A stretch of 64,000 bases of DNA from Pseudomonas synxantha BG33R. Its GTDB lineage: Bacteria > Pseudomonadota > Gammaproteobacteria > Pseudomonadales > Pseudomonadaceae. This document shows positions 9,319-18,611 of this stretch, piece by piece. A program made the position numbers and the translations under genes. A model generated the notes under the pieces. That model did no database searches. It was not told the DNA's origin and was given only the letters and a program-made list of their open reading frames with translations. The first letter of the stretch is position 1, and each line of letters starts with the position of its first letter. The stretch is from NCBI RefSeq assembly GCF_000263715.2, contig NZ_CM001514.1:4591674-4655673 (forward strand), given 5' to 3'.

Positions 9319-10161
9319 ATGGACAACTGGATCAGCGCCCTCGCCACCCTGCAAAACCAGGGCGAACCCTGCGTACTGGTGACCATCATCGAAGAACTGG
9401 GCTCCACGCCACGTAATGCCGGTTCCAAGATGGTGATCAGCGCCGCGCACACCTTCGACACCATCGGCGGCGGGCACCTGGAATACAAGGCGATGCAGCT
9501 CGCTCGCGACATGCTCGTGCGCGGCCAGCAAACCACCCACCTGGAGCGCTTCAGCCTCGGCGCAAGCCTGGGCCAGTGCTGCGGTGGCGTGGCGGTATTG
9601 CTGTTCGAACCCATGGGCCAGGTGCAGGCGCAGATCGCGGTGTTTGGCGCCGGCCATGTCGGGCGTGCGCTGGTGCCGTTACTGGCAAGCCTGCCCTGCC
9701 GGGTGCGCTGGATCGATTCCCGTGAGCAGGAGTTTCCGGAGCACATCCCGCAAGGCGTGCGTAAAATCGTCAGTGAAGAACCGGTCGATGAAATTGCCGA
9801 CCTGCCCGCGGGCAGTTACTGCATCGTCATGACCCACAATCACGCGCTGGACCTGGAACTCACCGCCGCCCTGCTCAAGCGCAATGACTTCGCCTACTTC
9901 GGCCTGATCGGCTCGAAAACCAAGCGCGTCAAATTCGAACACCGCCTGCGTGGCCGCGGCTTCGACACCGCACGGTTGCAACGCATGCGCTGCCCCATGG
10001 GCCTCACCGAGGTGAAGGGCAAGTTGCCGGTAGAGATCGCCATCTCCATCGCCGGCGAAATCATCGCCACCTATAACGCCAATTTCGGCCAGCACACCGC
10101 CGGTGCCGAACCCATTGCCAAACTGCTGCCGGCTTCGCGCCGCAGCCAAGCTATCAATTGA
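9319..10161 (+). CDS. xdhC: Xanthine dehydrogenase accessory protein XdhC
   Basis: XdhC binds the molybdenum cofactor and helps deliver its sulfurated form to XdhB. It has 280 residues, the usual length. The N-terminal XdhC/CoxI domain holds the conserved GQCCGGVAVLLFEP motif near residue 90. A Rossmann-like domain follows (VFGAGHVGRALV near residue 110 and YFGLIGSKTK near residue 195). It lies 123 bp after xdhB with a REP pair in the gap, and guaD follows 7 nt after its stop, so the four genes form one purine-degradation unit. Confidence 0.96.
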   Translation: MDNWISALATLQNQGEPCVLVTIIEELGSTPRNAGSKMVISAAHTFDTIGGGHLEYKAMQLARDMLVRGQQTTHLERFSLGASLGQCCGGVAVLLFEPMGQVQAQIAVFGAGHVGRALVPLLASLPCRVRWIDSREQEFPEHIPQGVRKIVSEEPVDEIADLPAGSYCIVMTHNHALDLELTAALLKRNDFAYFGLIGSKTKRVKFEHRLRGRGFDTARLQRMRCPMGLTEVKGKLPVEIAISIAGEIIATYNANFGQHTAGAEPIAKLLPASRRSQAIN

Positions 10162-10168
10162 GATAACC

Positions 10169-11473
10169 ATGCCTTTGACTCGCAAAGCCTACCGCGCCGC
10201 CATCCTGCACAGCATCGACGACCCTGCCATCGTTGGCATCGACGCCTCCTACGAGTATTTCGAAGACGGCCTGCTGGTGATCGATAACGGCCAGATCAGT
10301 GCGCTCGGCCACGCCAGCGAACTGCTGCCGACGCTGCCCGCCGACATCGACATCACGCACTACCAGGACGCATTGATCACCCCCGGCCTGATCGACACCC
10401 ATATCCATCTGCCGCAAACCGGCATGGTCGGCGCCTACGGCGAGCAATTGCTGGATTGGCTCAACACCTACACCTTCCCCTGTGAAAGCCAGTTCGCCGA
10501 CAAGGCCCACGCCGATGACGTCGCGGATATCTTCATCAAGGAGTTGCTGCGCAACGGCACCACCACCGCACTGGTGTTCGGCAGCGTACATCCGCAATCG
10601 GTGAATTCGTTCTTTGAAGCTGCGGAAAAACTCGACCTGCGCATGATCGCCGGCAAAGTAATGATGGACCGCAACGCGCCGGACTACCTGACCGACACCG
10701 CACAAAGCGGCTATGAAGAAAGCAAAGCGTTGATCGAACGCTGGCACGGCAAAGGCCGCCTGCATTATGCCGTTACGCCACGCTTCGCCCCCACCAGCAC
10801 GCCTGAGCAACTGGCGCTGGCCGGGCAATTGCTGGGCGAATACCCGGACCTGTACATGCAGACCCACATCAGTGAGAACAAGCAGGAAGTCGAGTGGGTA
10901 AACGAGCTGTTTCCCGAGCGCAACGGCTACCTGGACGTGTACGACCATTACAAACTGCTCGGCGAGCGCTCGGTGTTTGCCCACGGCGTGCACCTGTGTG
11001 ACGACGAATGCGCACGGCTGGCGGAGACCGGCTCGGCGGTGGCGTTCTGCCCAACGTCGAACTTCTTCCTCGGCAGTGGGTTGTTCAACTTGCCCATGGC
11101 CGAGAAACACAAATTGAACGTAGGCCTGGGCACCGACGTGGGCGGCGGTACCAGCTTCTCGCTCCTGCAAACACTGAATGAAGCCTATAAGGTCATGCAG
11201 TTGCAGGGAGCGCGATTGAGCCCGTTCAAGTCGCTCTATCTGGCGACCCTGGGCGGTGCGCGCGCGTTGCGCCTGGAAGACAGGATCGGCACATTGCAGC
11301 CGGGGACGGATGCGGACTTCCTGGTGCTGGACTACAACGCCACGCCACTGCTCAGCTATCGCTTGAAGCAGGCCAATAACATTGCCGAGACGTTGTTTGT
11401 GCTGATGACGCTGGGGGATGATCGGGCAGTGTTGCAAACCTATGCAGCCGGCCAGCTGGTGCACCAGCGCTGA
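10169..11473 (+). CDS. guaD: Guanine deaminase GuaD
   Basis: GuaD hydrolyses guanine to xanthine and ammonia, feeding the XdhAB enzyme encoded upstream. It has 434 residues from the ATG at 10169. It is an amidohydrolase with the zinc-binding pair His78 and His80 in LIDTHIHLPQ, the later QTHISENKQEV and HGVHLCDDE histidines, and the aspartate in GLGTDVGGG. A longer in-frame start exists inside xdhC. The ATG at 10169 is preferred because it begins just after the xdhC stop and gives the family N terminus. Confidence 0.96.
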   Translation: MPLTRKAYRAAILHSIDDPAIVGIDASYEYFEDGLLVIDNGQISALGHASELLPTLPADIDITHYQDALITPGLIDTHIHLPQTGMVGAYGEQLLDWLNTYTFPCESQFADKAHADDVADIFIKELLRNGTTTALVFGSVHPQSVNSFFEAAEKLDLRMIAGKVMMDRNAPDYLTDTAQSGYEESKALIERWHGKGRLHYAVTPRFAPTSTPEQLALAGQLLGEYPDLYMQTHISENKQEVEWVNELFPERNGYLDVYDHYKLLGERSVFAHGVHLCDDECARLAETGSAVAFCPTSNFFLGSGLFNLPMAEKHKLNVGLGTDVGGGTSFSLLQTLNEAYKVMQLQGARLSPFKSLYLATLGGARALRLEDRIGTLQPGTDADFLVLDYNATPLLSYRLKQANNIAETLFVLMTLGDDRAVLQTYAAGQLVHQR

Positions 11474-11494
11474 TCTCAGAGACACCACAAAACC

Positions 11495-11588
11495 AATGTG
11501 GGAGCTGGCTTGCCTGCGATAGCATCACCGCAGTGTAACTGATACACCGCGGCGCCTGCATCGCGGGCAAGCCCGGCTCCCACATTTG
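11495..11588. repeat. REP doublet (REPIN-like) between convergent guaD and GntR gene
   Basis: The left arm, 11495-11523, contains GGGAGCTGGCTTGCCTGCGA, and the right arm, 11558-11587, contains ATCGCGGGCAAGCCCGGCTC. The arms flank a 34-bp spacer with ACCGCAGTGTAACTGATACA. The same spacer type recurs at 58500-58530. The element ends 8 bp short of the stop of the convergent GntR gene. Confidence 0.85.
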
Positions 11589-11595
11589 ATTGGGT

Positions 11596-12360
11596 TTACA
11601 ACTTTACAGACGTGCGCCCAGGTTTTTTAGTCTGTAGAAGGTGCGAAAACACCGCATGCAAATCATCCGACGCGCTCTCTTCATCGAGGTTGAGTTTGCT
11701 GTCGATATGATCCATGTGATGCATCATCAAGTTCACCGCCAGCACCGCATCGCGGGCTTCGATCGCGTCAATCAACTGGGTGTGCTCATCGTAGGAACAG
11801 TGCGAGCGGTTGCCGCTTTCGTACTGGGCGATGATCAATGAGGTCTGGGACACCAGGCTGCGCTGGAAGCTGATCAACGGCGCGTTCTTGGCCGCTTCGG
11901 CCAGTTTCAGGTGGAACTCGCCGGAAAGACGGATACCGGCACCGCGATCACCGCGGGAGAAACTGTCGCGCTCGTCATTGACCATCTGGCGCAACTCGGC
12001 CAATTGCTCAGCGGTAGCGTGCTGCACCGCCAACTCCGTGATCGCTCGCTCCACCAGACGCCGGGCCATGAACACCTGGCGCGCTTCTTCCACACTGGGG
12101 CTGGCAACCACTGCGCCGCGATTGGGCCGCAGCAGTACCACGCCTTCATGGGCCAGGCGCGACAGTGCGCGGCGAATGATGGTACGGCTTACGCCAAAAA
12201 TTTCGCCCAGTGCCTCTTCACTCAATTTGGTTCCGGGTGCCAGGCGTTGTTCGAGGATCGCCTCGAAGATATGCGCATAGACGATATCGTCCTGGGTTCC
12301 GCTGCGACCGGTCTTGCCGGCTCGCGGTTGTTTCTTGAGAGGTTGCAACTGTTCGTTCAT
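11596..12360 (-). CDS. GntR/FCD-family transcriptional regulator
   Basis: This 254-residue regulator starts at the ATG at 12360; a GTG two codons upstream is the alternative. The winged helix-turn-helix is at about residues 25-90 (LGEIFGVSRTIIRRALSRLA, then RPNRGAVV). The FCD effector domain at about 100-230 has the expected metal or ligand histidines (EFHLKLAEAA, SYDEHTQLIDAI). It is divergent from a BenE-type permease across 244 bp containing a direct repeat. It is therefore a likely local regulator of that permease and perhaps of purine genes. The ligand is unknown. Confidence 0.87.
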   Translation of the reverse strand: MNEQLQPLKKQPRAGKTGRSGTQDDIVYAHIFEAILEQRLAPGTKLSEEALGEIFGVSRTIIRRALSRLAHEGVVLLRPNRGAVVASPSVEEARQVFMARRLVERAITELAVQHATAEQLAELRQMVNDERDSFSRGDRGAGIRLSGEFHLKLAEAAKNAPLISFQRSLVSQTSLIIAQYESGNRSHCSYDEHTQLIDAIEARDAVLAVNLMMHHMDHIDSKLNLDEESASDDLHAVFSHLLQTKKPGRTSVKL

Positions 12361-12395
12361 GGGCACTCGGGTAGGGAGAACGGCGGCGAATTAAC

Positions 12396-12427
12396 GGTAA
12401 TACGGCAAATTCAAGGTAATACGGCAA
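12396..12427. promoter_or_regulatory. Direct repeat GGTAATACGGCAA x2, candidate operator
   Basis: The 13-mer GGTAATACGGCAA occurs at 12396-12408 and again at 12415-12427, 19 bp apart. It lies just upstream of the GntR start and within the shared region with the divergent permease gene. Exact repetition in a short regulatory gap suggests a binding site. FCD regulators usually prefer palindromes, so another factor is possible. Confidence 0.4.
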
Positions 12428-12604
12428 CTACGGGTCGCTGGCAAGTATCACCTAAAAACAGCGCACATTGTACACAACCCAATGCGCCAACACACTGTAC
12501 GGCTGTTTGCGGCCCCGGCTGTATTGCAATGACTGGTTACGTTTGAGTTTAGGCTTGAATCTGCGCCGTCACCGGCAAATCCCAGGTAAAAGGAACACCC
12601 TTCC

Positions 12605-13795
12605 ATGACCGACGCCACCCAAGCGCCCTTGCGCCCGCTGGCCGACACCTCCCCCTCGGCCATCGTCGCCGGTTTTATCGCCATGATGACCGGCTACACC
12701 AGCTCCCTGGTGCTGATGTTCCAGGCCGGCCAAGCCGCCGGTTTGACCACCGCACAGATTTCTTCGTGGATCTGGGCGATTTCCATCGGCATGGCGGTGT
12801 GCAGCATCGGCCTGTCCCTGCGCTATCGCACACCCATCACCATCGCCTGGTCCACACCCGGCGCGGCGCTGTTGATCACCAGTTTAGGCGGCGTGAGTTA
12901 TGGCGAAGCCATCGGCGCCTACATCACCTGCGCGGTGCTGGTGACCCTATGCGGGCTGACCGGCAGCTTTGAAAAACTGGTCAAGCGCATCCCTGCATCG
13001 CTGGCGGCGGCGTTGTTGGCGGGGATCCTGTTCAAGATCGGCAGCGAAATCTTCGTCGCCGCGCAGCATCGCACCGGCCTGGTACTGGGGATGTTTTTCA
13101 CCTACCTGATCATCAAGCGCCTGTCGCCGCGCTATGCCGTGCTTGCCGCGCTACTGATAGGCACAGCGCTGTCGGGGCTGATGGGGTTGCTGGACTTCAG
13201 CGGTTTTCATCTGGAAGTGGCGACGCCGGTATGGACCACGCCGCATTTCTCACTGGCGGCGACCATCAGCATCGGTATCCCGCTGTTTGTGGTGGCCATG
13301 ACCTCGCAGAACATGCCTGGTGTCGCCGTGCTGCGGGCCGACGGCTACACCGTGCCGGCTTCGCCGCTGATCACCACCACCGGCCTGGCCTCGCTGGTAC
13401 TGGCACCGTTCGGCTCCCACGGCATCAACCTGGCGGCGATCAGCGCGGCGATCTGCACCGGGCCGCACGCCCATGAAGACCGCAACAAGCGCTACACCGC
13501 TGCGGTGTGGTGTGGGGTGTTCTATGGGATTGCCGGGGTATTCGGAGCCACGCTGGCGGCATTGTTCGCAGCCCTGCCCAAGGAACTGGTGCTGTCGATT
13601 GCAGCGCTGGCGTTGTTTGGCTCGATCATCAACGGCCTGAGCATTGCCATGAATGAGCCGAAGGAGCGGGAAGCGGCGCTGATCACCTTTATGGTCACCG
13701 CGTCAGGCTTGACGTTGTTTTCCATCGGCTCGGCGTTCTGGGGGATTGTCGCGGGGGTGTTGACGCTGCTGATTCTGAATTGGCGCAAGGCATAA
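12605..13795 (+). CDS. BenE/YdcO-family permease
   Basis: This is an integral inner-membrane protein of 396 residues with about twelve hydrophobic segments. It matches the BenE benzoate/H+ symporter family: STPGAALLITSLGGVSYGEA near residue 80, SQNMPGVAVLRADGY near residue 240, FGSHGINLAAISAAICTGP near 265. An AGGA element lies about 10 nt before the ATG. It is divergent from a GntR regulator and downstream of purine genes, not beside benzoate-degradation genes. The true substrate is therefore uncertain; a purine-related or other aromatic acid is possible. Its 3' end shares a bidirectional terminator with the convergent YggL-like gene. Confidence 0.85.
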   Translation: MTDATQAPLRPLADTSPSAIVAGFIAMMTGYTSSLVLMFQAGQAAGLTTAQISSWIWAISIGMAVCSIGLSLRYRTPITIAWSTPGAALLITSLGGVSYGEAIGAYITCAVLVTLCGLTGSFEKLVKRIPASLAAALLAGILFKIGSEIFVAAQHRTGLVLGMFFTYLIIKRLSPRYAVLAALLIGTALSGLMGLLDFSGFHLEVATPVWTTPHFSLAATISIGIPLFVVAMTSQNMPGVAVLRADGYTVPASPLITTTGLASLVLAPFGSHGINLAAISAAICTGPHAHEDRNKRYTAAVWCGVFYGIAGVFGATLAALFAALPKELVLSIAALALFGSIINGLSIAMNEPKEREAALITFMVTASGLTLFSIGSAFWGIVAGVLTLLILNWRKA

Positions 13796-13828
13796 AAAAA
13801 CGGCGACCCTCAGGTCGCCGTTTTTTTA
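13794..13828. terminator. Bidirectional intrinsic terminator
   Basis: An A-run precedes the stem ACGGCGACC / GGTCGCCGT, with loop CTCA, followed by a T-run. The same hairpin serves the permease on plus and the YggL-like gene on minus. Confidence 0.9.
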
Positions 13829-13831
13829 GTA

Positions 13832-14176
13832 TCACTTAGCCGCGTTGATCGGCTTTTCCGGATACCACACGTCCAGCAACGGGCTGACTTCAGCCTTGGT
13901 CAGCTCGGAACGGGTTTTCAGCCAGGCTTCGACAGCAGCGCGCTGCTCTTCGGACACCGAGCCACGCTTCTGCAGGCAAACCAGACCGTAGTCATCGCCG
14001 CCGACATAGCCCAGACCATTGGCTTCCATGGCTTCTTTGATGAATGCTTCGAGGAAAGCGTCGATAGCTTCTTCACTCAGGCCTTCGTTGAAGTCCAGGT
14101 TCAGTTCGAAACCCAGCTCTTGAAATTCATCAACGCACAGTTTTTTGCGCAGACGCTGGGAACGGTTAGTCGCCAT
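13832..14176 (-). CDS. YggL-family 50S ribosome-binding protein (DUF469)
   Basis: This small acidic protein of 114 residues starts at the ATG at 14176, preceded by a GAGGA ribosome-binding site 8-12 nt upstream. An in-frame ATG five codons earlier would place that site inside the gene. The sequence RSQRLRKKLCVDEFQELGFE at the N terminus and the GYVGGDDYGLVC segment are typical of the YggL family, which has been described as associating with the large ribosomal subunit. It is a single-gene unit ending at a shared terminator. Its role is known only at family level. Confidence 0.85.
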   Translation of the reverse strand: MATNRSQRLRKKLCVDEFQELGFELNLDFNEGLSEEAIDAFLEAFIKEAMEANGLGYVGGDDYGLVCLQKRGSVSEEQRAAVEAWLKTRSELTKAEVSPLLDVWYPEKPINAAK

Positions 14177-14412
14177 TGGAACAATCCTCATAAGTAATAA
14201 CGGGCGGCACTTTAGCAGTTTAAGGCGGCAATTGCCCGACTCTCTGGGACGGGCGGCACATCGGCCGTTAAAAAAACCTGATTAGCAGCTATCGTTCAGC
14301 TACAAGTGAAGCCACCTTGGGGCATAATGCCGACACTTTCGTGACCATTGAGGGATTTTCTTATATACCCCTCGCCTTTTTCACCCTTCTCAGCAGTAGG
14401 GTTTTATTTCTT

Positions 14413-15873
14413 ATGATCAAATCGTTGCGTTCTGTATTACTTGCCAGTGTCCTTTTGCCTTTGGCCCTTTCGGCCACCGCCGCTCCCATCAATACTGCCC
14501 TGCCCCCCAGCGTCGCGCAGGCCCTGCAGAAAGCCAAACTGCCCAATACCGCGCTGTCCCTGGTGATGCTGCCTCTTAACGGCCCCGGTACGCCAACCGT
14601 ATTCAATGCCGACGTGTCGGTGAACCCGGCCTCAACCATGAAGCTGGTGACCACTTACGCGGCCCTGGAGATGCTCGGCCCCAACCACCAGTGGAAGACC
14701 GAGTTCTACACCGACGGCACCCTCAGCGGTGGCGTGTTGCGCGGCAACCTGTACCTCAAGGGCGGCGGCGATCCCAAGCTGAACATGGAAAAGCTCTGGC
14801 TGCTGATGCGCGACCTGCGTGCCAATGGCGTGCAGCAGGTCACCGGTGATCTGGTACTGGATCGCAACTTCTTCAACCAGCCGCTGTTGCCTGATTTCAA
14901 TGACGACGGCAACGACGAGAACAAGCCGTTCCTGGTCAAGCCCGATGCCTTGCTGGTCAACCTCAAGGCCCTGCGCTTCGTGACCCGTAATGATTCGGGA
15001 CGCGTGATCGTGTCGGTCGAACCTCCGATTGCCAGCATTCGCATCGACAACCAGGTGAAAGTCACCAACGCCAAGCAGTGCACCGGTGACGTGCGTTACA
15101 ACCCGGTGACCGCCGCCGACGGCAGTGTGACTGTGACCGTCAGCGGCCAACTGGCTGATGGCTGCAGCTCTCAGACTTACCTGTCACTGCTCGACCATGC
15201 CACCTACACCGCCGGCGCCGTGCGTGCGATCTGGAAGGAGCTGGGCGGCACCATCCAGGGCCGCGATATCCAGGCGCCAGTGCCCAAGGATGCCAAGGTG
15301 CTGGCCCGCGCATTCTCGCCGGACCTGGCGGAGATCATTCGCGACATCAACAAATACAGCAATAACACCATGGCCCAGCAACTGTTCCTGAGCCTGGGCG
15401 CGCAATTTCGCAACGATGCCGATGGCGACGATGCCAAGGCCGCGCAACGCGTCGTGCGCCAATGGCTGGCCAAAAAAGGCATCACCGCACCGCACCTGGT
15501 AATGGAGAACGGCTCCGGCCTGTCCCGCGCCGAACGGGTCAGCGCTCGCGAGATGGCGGCCATGCTGCAAGCCGCCTGGAAAAGCCCCTACGCGGCGGAG
15601 TACATCAGCTCGATGCCAATCGCTGGCACTGACGGCACCATGCGCAAACGCCTGAAGACCACAGCGATGCGCGGCGAAGCTCACGTGAAGACCGGTACCC
15701 TGAACACCGTACGCGCCATCGCCGGGTTCAGCCGTGACAACAACGGCAACACTTGGGCGGTGGTGGCGATTCTCAACGACTCCAAGCCTTGGGGCGCGTC
15801 ATCGGTGTTGGACCAGGTGCTCCTGGACCTGTATCGCCAGCCGAAGGCCGTTGCAGCCGCGCCGGTTCTGTAA
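14413..15873 (+). CDS. dacB: D-alanyl-D-alanine carboxypeptidase/endopeptidase (PBP4)
   Basis: This low-molecular-weight penicillin-binding protein trims or cleaves peptidoglycan cross-links in the periplasm. It has 486 residues from the ATG at 14413, which opens directly on a signal peptide (KSLRSVLLASVLLPLALSAT, cleavage near residue 24). A longer in-frame start would bury the signal and is rejected. Active-site motifs are SXXK at Ser74-Lys77 (PASTMKLV), SNN (YSNNTMA) near residue 316, and KTG at about 426-428. The gene is monocistronic and followed by a REP pair. Confidence 0.95.
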   Translation: MIKSLRSVLLASVLLPLALSATAAPINTALPPSVAQALQKAKLPNTALSLVMLPLNGPGTPTVFNADVSVNPASTMKLVTTYAALEMLGPNHQWKTEFYTDGTLSGGVLRGNLYLKGGGDPKLNMEKLWLLMRDLRANGVQQVTGDLVLDRNFFNQPLLPDFNDDGNDENKPFLVKPDALLVNLKALRFVTRNDSGRVIVSVEPPIASIRIDNQVKVTNAKQCTGDVRYNPVTAADGSVTVTVSGQLADGCSSQTYLSLLDHATYTAGAVRAIWKELGGTIQGRDIQAPVPKDAKVLARAFSPDLAEIIRDINKYSNNTMAQQLFLSLGAQFRNDADGDDAKAAQRVVRQWLAKKGITAPHLVMENGSGLSRAERVSAREMAAMLQAAWKSPYAAEYISSMPIAGTDGTMRKRLKTTAMRGEAHVKTGTLNTVRAIAGFSRDNNGNTWAVVAILNDSKPWGASSVLDQVLLDLYRQPKAVAAAPVL

Positions 15874-15891
15874 AGCATCACACTACCCTGC

Positions 15892-15990
15892 TGGAGCGAG
15901 CTTGCTCGCGAAAAACGTCAACGATAACGCGTGTCTCCTGAACAAACGCGGCGTCTATGGTTTTTTCGCGAGCAAGCTCGCTCCTACAGG
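15892..15990. repeat. REP doublet, gagcgagcttgctcgcg family, overlapping a coding end
   Basis: The left unit is at 15892-15914 (GGAGCGAGCTTGCTCGCGAA). The inverted right unit is at 15962-15985 (TTCGCGAGCAAGCTCGCTCC). A partial third copy, GGGCTTGCTCGCTCCCA, follows at 15996-16012. This is a different REP family from that at 9208. The right unit lies inside the 3' end of the cyclase gene on the minus strand and supplies its last codons. Confidence 0.85.
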
Positions 15991-18381
15991 CAGTAGGGCT
16001 TGCTCGCTCCCACACGCCTCGACCCGGTCCCTGCCCGCCTGCTTGGCCACATACACTGCCGAATCAGCGCGCAGCAGCAACCCATCAATATCTTCATCAG
16101 TCCGCCAACTGGCTACGCCAAAGCTGGCAGTGACGATGCCCACCGGTTCCATCGGCGTATCGCGCAACGACTGCCACAACTGAGTTGCCAGGCTATAGGC
16201 CTGGGCACCATTGGTACTTGGGCACAGCACCACGAATTCTTCCCCACCCAGGCGGCAAAACACGTCGGTACGGCGCAAGCGCTGGCCTATGCGCTTGCAC
16301 AACTCCTGCAACACCCCGTCGCCCACGGCGTGACCATGCTGGTCGTTGATGCGCTTGAAGTGATCGATATCGAGCATGATCAACGACAGCGCACCCGAGG
16401 TGCGGTTGATCCGCAGCATCTCGCCCTTGAGCCGATCCTGAAAATAACGACGGTTATAGATGCCCGTCAGAGAGTCAGTGATGGAAAGCGCGCGCAGTTC
16501 TTCCTCGACCCGTTTGAGATCGGAAATATCCGACACATAGCCGTGCCAAAGCGTACCGCCTCCAGGTAACTCTTCAGGTGTCGCTTCGCCGCGAATCCAG
16601 CGCAAGCCTCGCTGAGGCAACTGCACGCGATATTCTTCGCGCCAATGGCTCAGTTGCAGCGCCGACAAACGTATCGAGGCACGCACTCGCTCGATGTCCA
16701 AGGGGTGAATGCGTTCCAGCACCTTGCCTGCATCCTGCTGTAATGCGCCAAGTTCGATTTCATAGATATCGCGCATACCTTCGCTGGCGTAGATGAAACG
16801 CCCATTGCCCTGCAGGTCCTGGGTGAACTGGAAAATCCCGCCAGGCACATGAGCACTGAGTTTTTTCAGCAGACGGTCCCGGGCGGCCAGGGCTTCATAG
16901 GCGCGCTTTTGCTCGGTGATATCCAGGTAAATTGCCAAGTGCCCGACCCACAGGCCAAAGTCGTCCAGGAGCACGGTGGCCAGCATGTTGACCGTCAGTT
17001 GGGTACCGTCCTTGCGCACCAGCGTCCACTCGCGAGCTTCATGCAGGCTGTCAGGGCTCTCCACCAGCATTGCCTGGCTCGGCGCAATACGCTTGCCTAG
17101 CGCCAGGCTCAACGGCGCAGCCCGCGCTTCGAGTTCCACGGCCAGGTGCAGGCTTTCCAGGGTCAGGCGACCCAACACCTCTTCGGCCTTGAAACCCAAC
17201 ATCTGTTCGGCACCGGCATTGAAGGTGTTGATCACACCGCGCAAATCGGTGGCGATGATCGCGACCTGAGTCGCCGCATTCAGCACACTGCGTAATTGCC
17301 CGTGAGCCCCACGCAACTCTTGCTCACGCAAGCGCAACTGCACGGTGCGCTGTTCCACCAGTTTCAGCGCACGCTGACGCTGGCTGACCAGCACGTAGAG
17401 CAAGGCACTGAGCAAGGCGCTGAGCAGCACACCCATGCCCAGAATGGTGTTCATCGAGGAATGATTGGCCTTGTCGAACACCTCGCTGGCACGCAGGCTC
17501 AGGGCATAGACGTGATCGCCAAGGGTGAGGCGGCGTGTCGCCGTCAGGTCGCTGTTGCCCACCGTATTGCTGGATGCATACAACACCCGTTGCTGCGTAT
17601 CGGAGGTGTCGACGATCTGCATGACCAGATTGTCGCGATTCGGTTTGGGCAACCCATCGGCCACCAGTTGGCGCATGCTGAGCACCGCCATGACAAAGCC
17701 GTAGGGCTCGGTGCCGACGGTTTTGCTCACTGGCGCCACCAGCAGCACGCCGGCCGCGTAGGCAGGCTCCACGCCCACCAGTTGCATGGGCTGTGACACT
17801 GCCGGCCTGGCGTTTTTTTGCGCACGCTCCAGGGCTGAACGGCGCAAGGGCTGGGCCAGCAGGTCAAACCCCAAGGGCGAACCCAGCAGGCTTTGCGTCT
17901 GGCTGTACAACACCGGTACGTATTCATCGCGCTCGGGCGCGGGCGCCAACTCACCCAAGCCATTGAGTTCACGGATGCTGAAAGGGATGCCACGCTGACG
18001 GGAAATCTCTTGCTCGAACGCCCTGCGCTGCTCACGAAATATGCGCGGTGCCCAGGCGTAGGCACGCGCATTGAGCAACAGAGGCTGGGCAAAGCCGTCG
18101 AACTCGGCACGGGAGACATCGCCAGAGTTGATGAAGAAACGCTGCAGGCTACCCAGGCGCAGCTCCTGATCCTCAAAACGCTCCTGGATGCGGGTGTAGC
18201 GCTCATTGACCAGCAACTGGAAACGCTGGCGCACCTGTTGCTGATACAGGTCGGCAGTCGCCCACGCGACAACCATCGTCAACGCACTGCCAGCCAACAA
18301 CACCACCAATGCCACCAGCCAAGCCGACGCCTGCTCACTGATAAAACCAAGGATTTTCGGGCGGACAGCTTGCATCGGCAT
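15955..18381 (-). CDS. Membrane diguanylate cyclase: CHASE-PAS-PAS-GGDEF
   Basis: This protein makes the second messenger cyclic di-GMP from two GTP. It has 808 residues from the ATG at 18381; a GTG three codons upstream and an ATG two codons downstream are alternatives. A membrane segment at about residues 18-42 and another at about 310-335 enclose a periplasmic CHASE sensor. Two PAS-type domains follow (about 360-490 and 500-630), then a GGDEF domain with an intact GGEEF catalytic loop (CRLGGEEFVVLCPS). No EAL domain is present. The last dozen residues (VGASLLAKKP) are encoded by a REP unit, so the original stop has probably been displaced. Confidence 0.9.
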   Translation of the reverse strand: MPMQAVRPKILGFISEQASAWLVALVVLLAGSALTMVVAWATADLYQQQVRQRFQLLVNERYTRIQERFEDQELRLGSLQRFFINSGDVSRAEFDGFAQPLLLNARAYAWAPRIFREQRRAFEQEISRQRGIPFSIRELNGLGELAPAPERDEYVPVLYSQTQSLLGSPLGFDLLAQPLRRSALERAQKNARPAVSQPMQLVGVEPAYAAGVLLVAPVSKTVGTEPYGFVMAVLSMRQLVADGLPKPNRDNLVMQIVDTSDTQQRVLYASSNTVGNSDLTATRRLTLGDHVYALSLRASEVFDKANHSSMNTILGMGVLLSALLSALLYVLVSQRQRALKLVEQRTVQLRLREQELRGAHGQLRSVLNAATQVAIIATDLRGVINTFNAGAEQMLGFKAEEVLGRLTLESLHLAVELEARAAPLSLALGKRIAPSQAMLVESPDSLHEAREWTLVRKDGTQLTVNMLATVLLDDFGLWVGHLAIYLDITEQKRAYEALAARDRLLKKLSAHVPGGIFQFTQDLQGNGRFIYASEGMRDIYEIELGALQQDAGKVLERIHPLDIERVRASIRLSALQLSHWREEYRVQLPQRGLRWIRGEATPEELPGGGTLWHGYVSDISDLKRVEEELRALSITDSLTGIYNRRYFQDRLKGEMLRINRTSGALSLIMLDIDHFKRINDQHGHAVGDGVLQELCKRIGQRLRRTDVFCRLGGEEFVVLCPSTNGAQAYSLATQLWQSLRDTPMEPVGIVTASFGVASWRTDEDIDGLLLRADSAVYVAKQAGRDRVEACGSEQALLPVGASLLAKKP

Positions 18382-18484
18382 AGGCAACACTCACAACGCC
18401 AGTGTGCGGGGGTGTCACGTTGGCTGGGGTTTAAGTTATAGCCATTGGTCGGGTGTTTGACCAGCCTAAAAACTGCAGGGGCTT

Positions 18485-18577
18485 AATGTGGGAGGGGGCT
18501 TGCTCCCGATAGCGGTGGATCAGCCAATACATTGGTGACTGATACTCTGCTATCGGGAGCAAGCCCCCTCCCACACT
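18485..18577. repeat. REP doublet, gggggcttgctcccga family
   Basis: The left arm is 18485-18513 (GGGAGGGGGCTTGCTCCCGA) and the inverted right arm is 18549-18577 (TCGGGAGCAAGCCCCCTCCC). It lies between the promoter side of the cyclase and the 3' end of rlmL. The same family occurs at 54522-54613 and, as a fragment, at 52909. Confidence 0.85.
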
Positions 18578-18611
18578 GGATACTCGGCGCATTCAGAACT
18601 GCTGATATTAA

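Noticed and set aside
6751..9657. 968-codon open frame on minus, opposite xdhB and xdhC
   Set aside because: It crosses three genuine genes and a REP doublet, is rich in His and Gln, and has no recognisable domain.
18485..18577. REP hairpins read as intrinsic terminators
   Set aside because: The arms are long and GC-rich but lack a T-run, and the same doublets recur at unrelated places, so they are called repeats.
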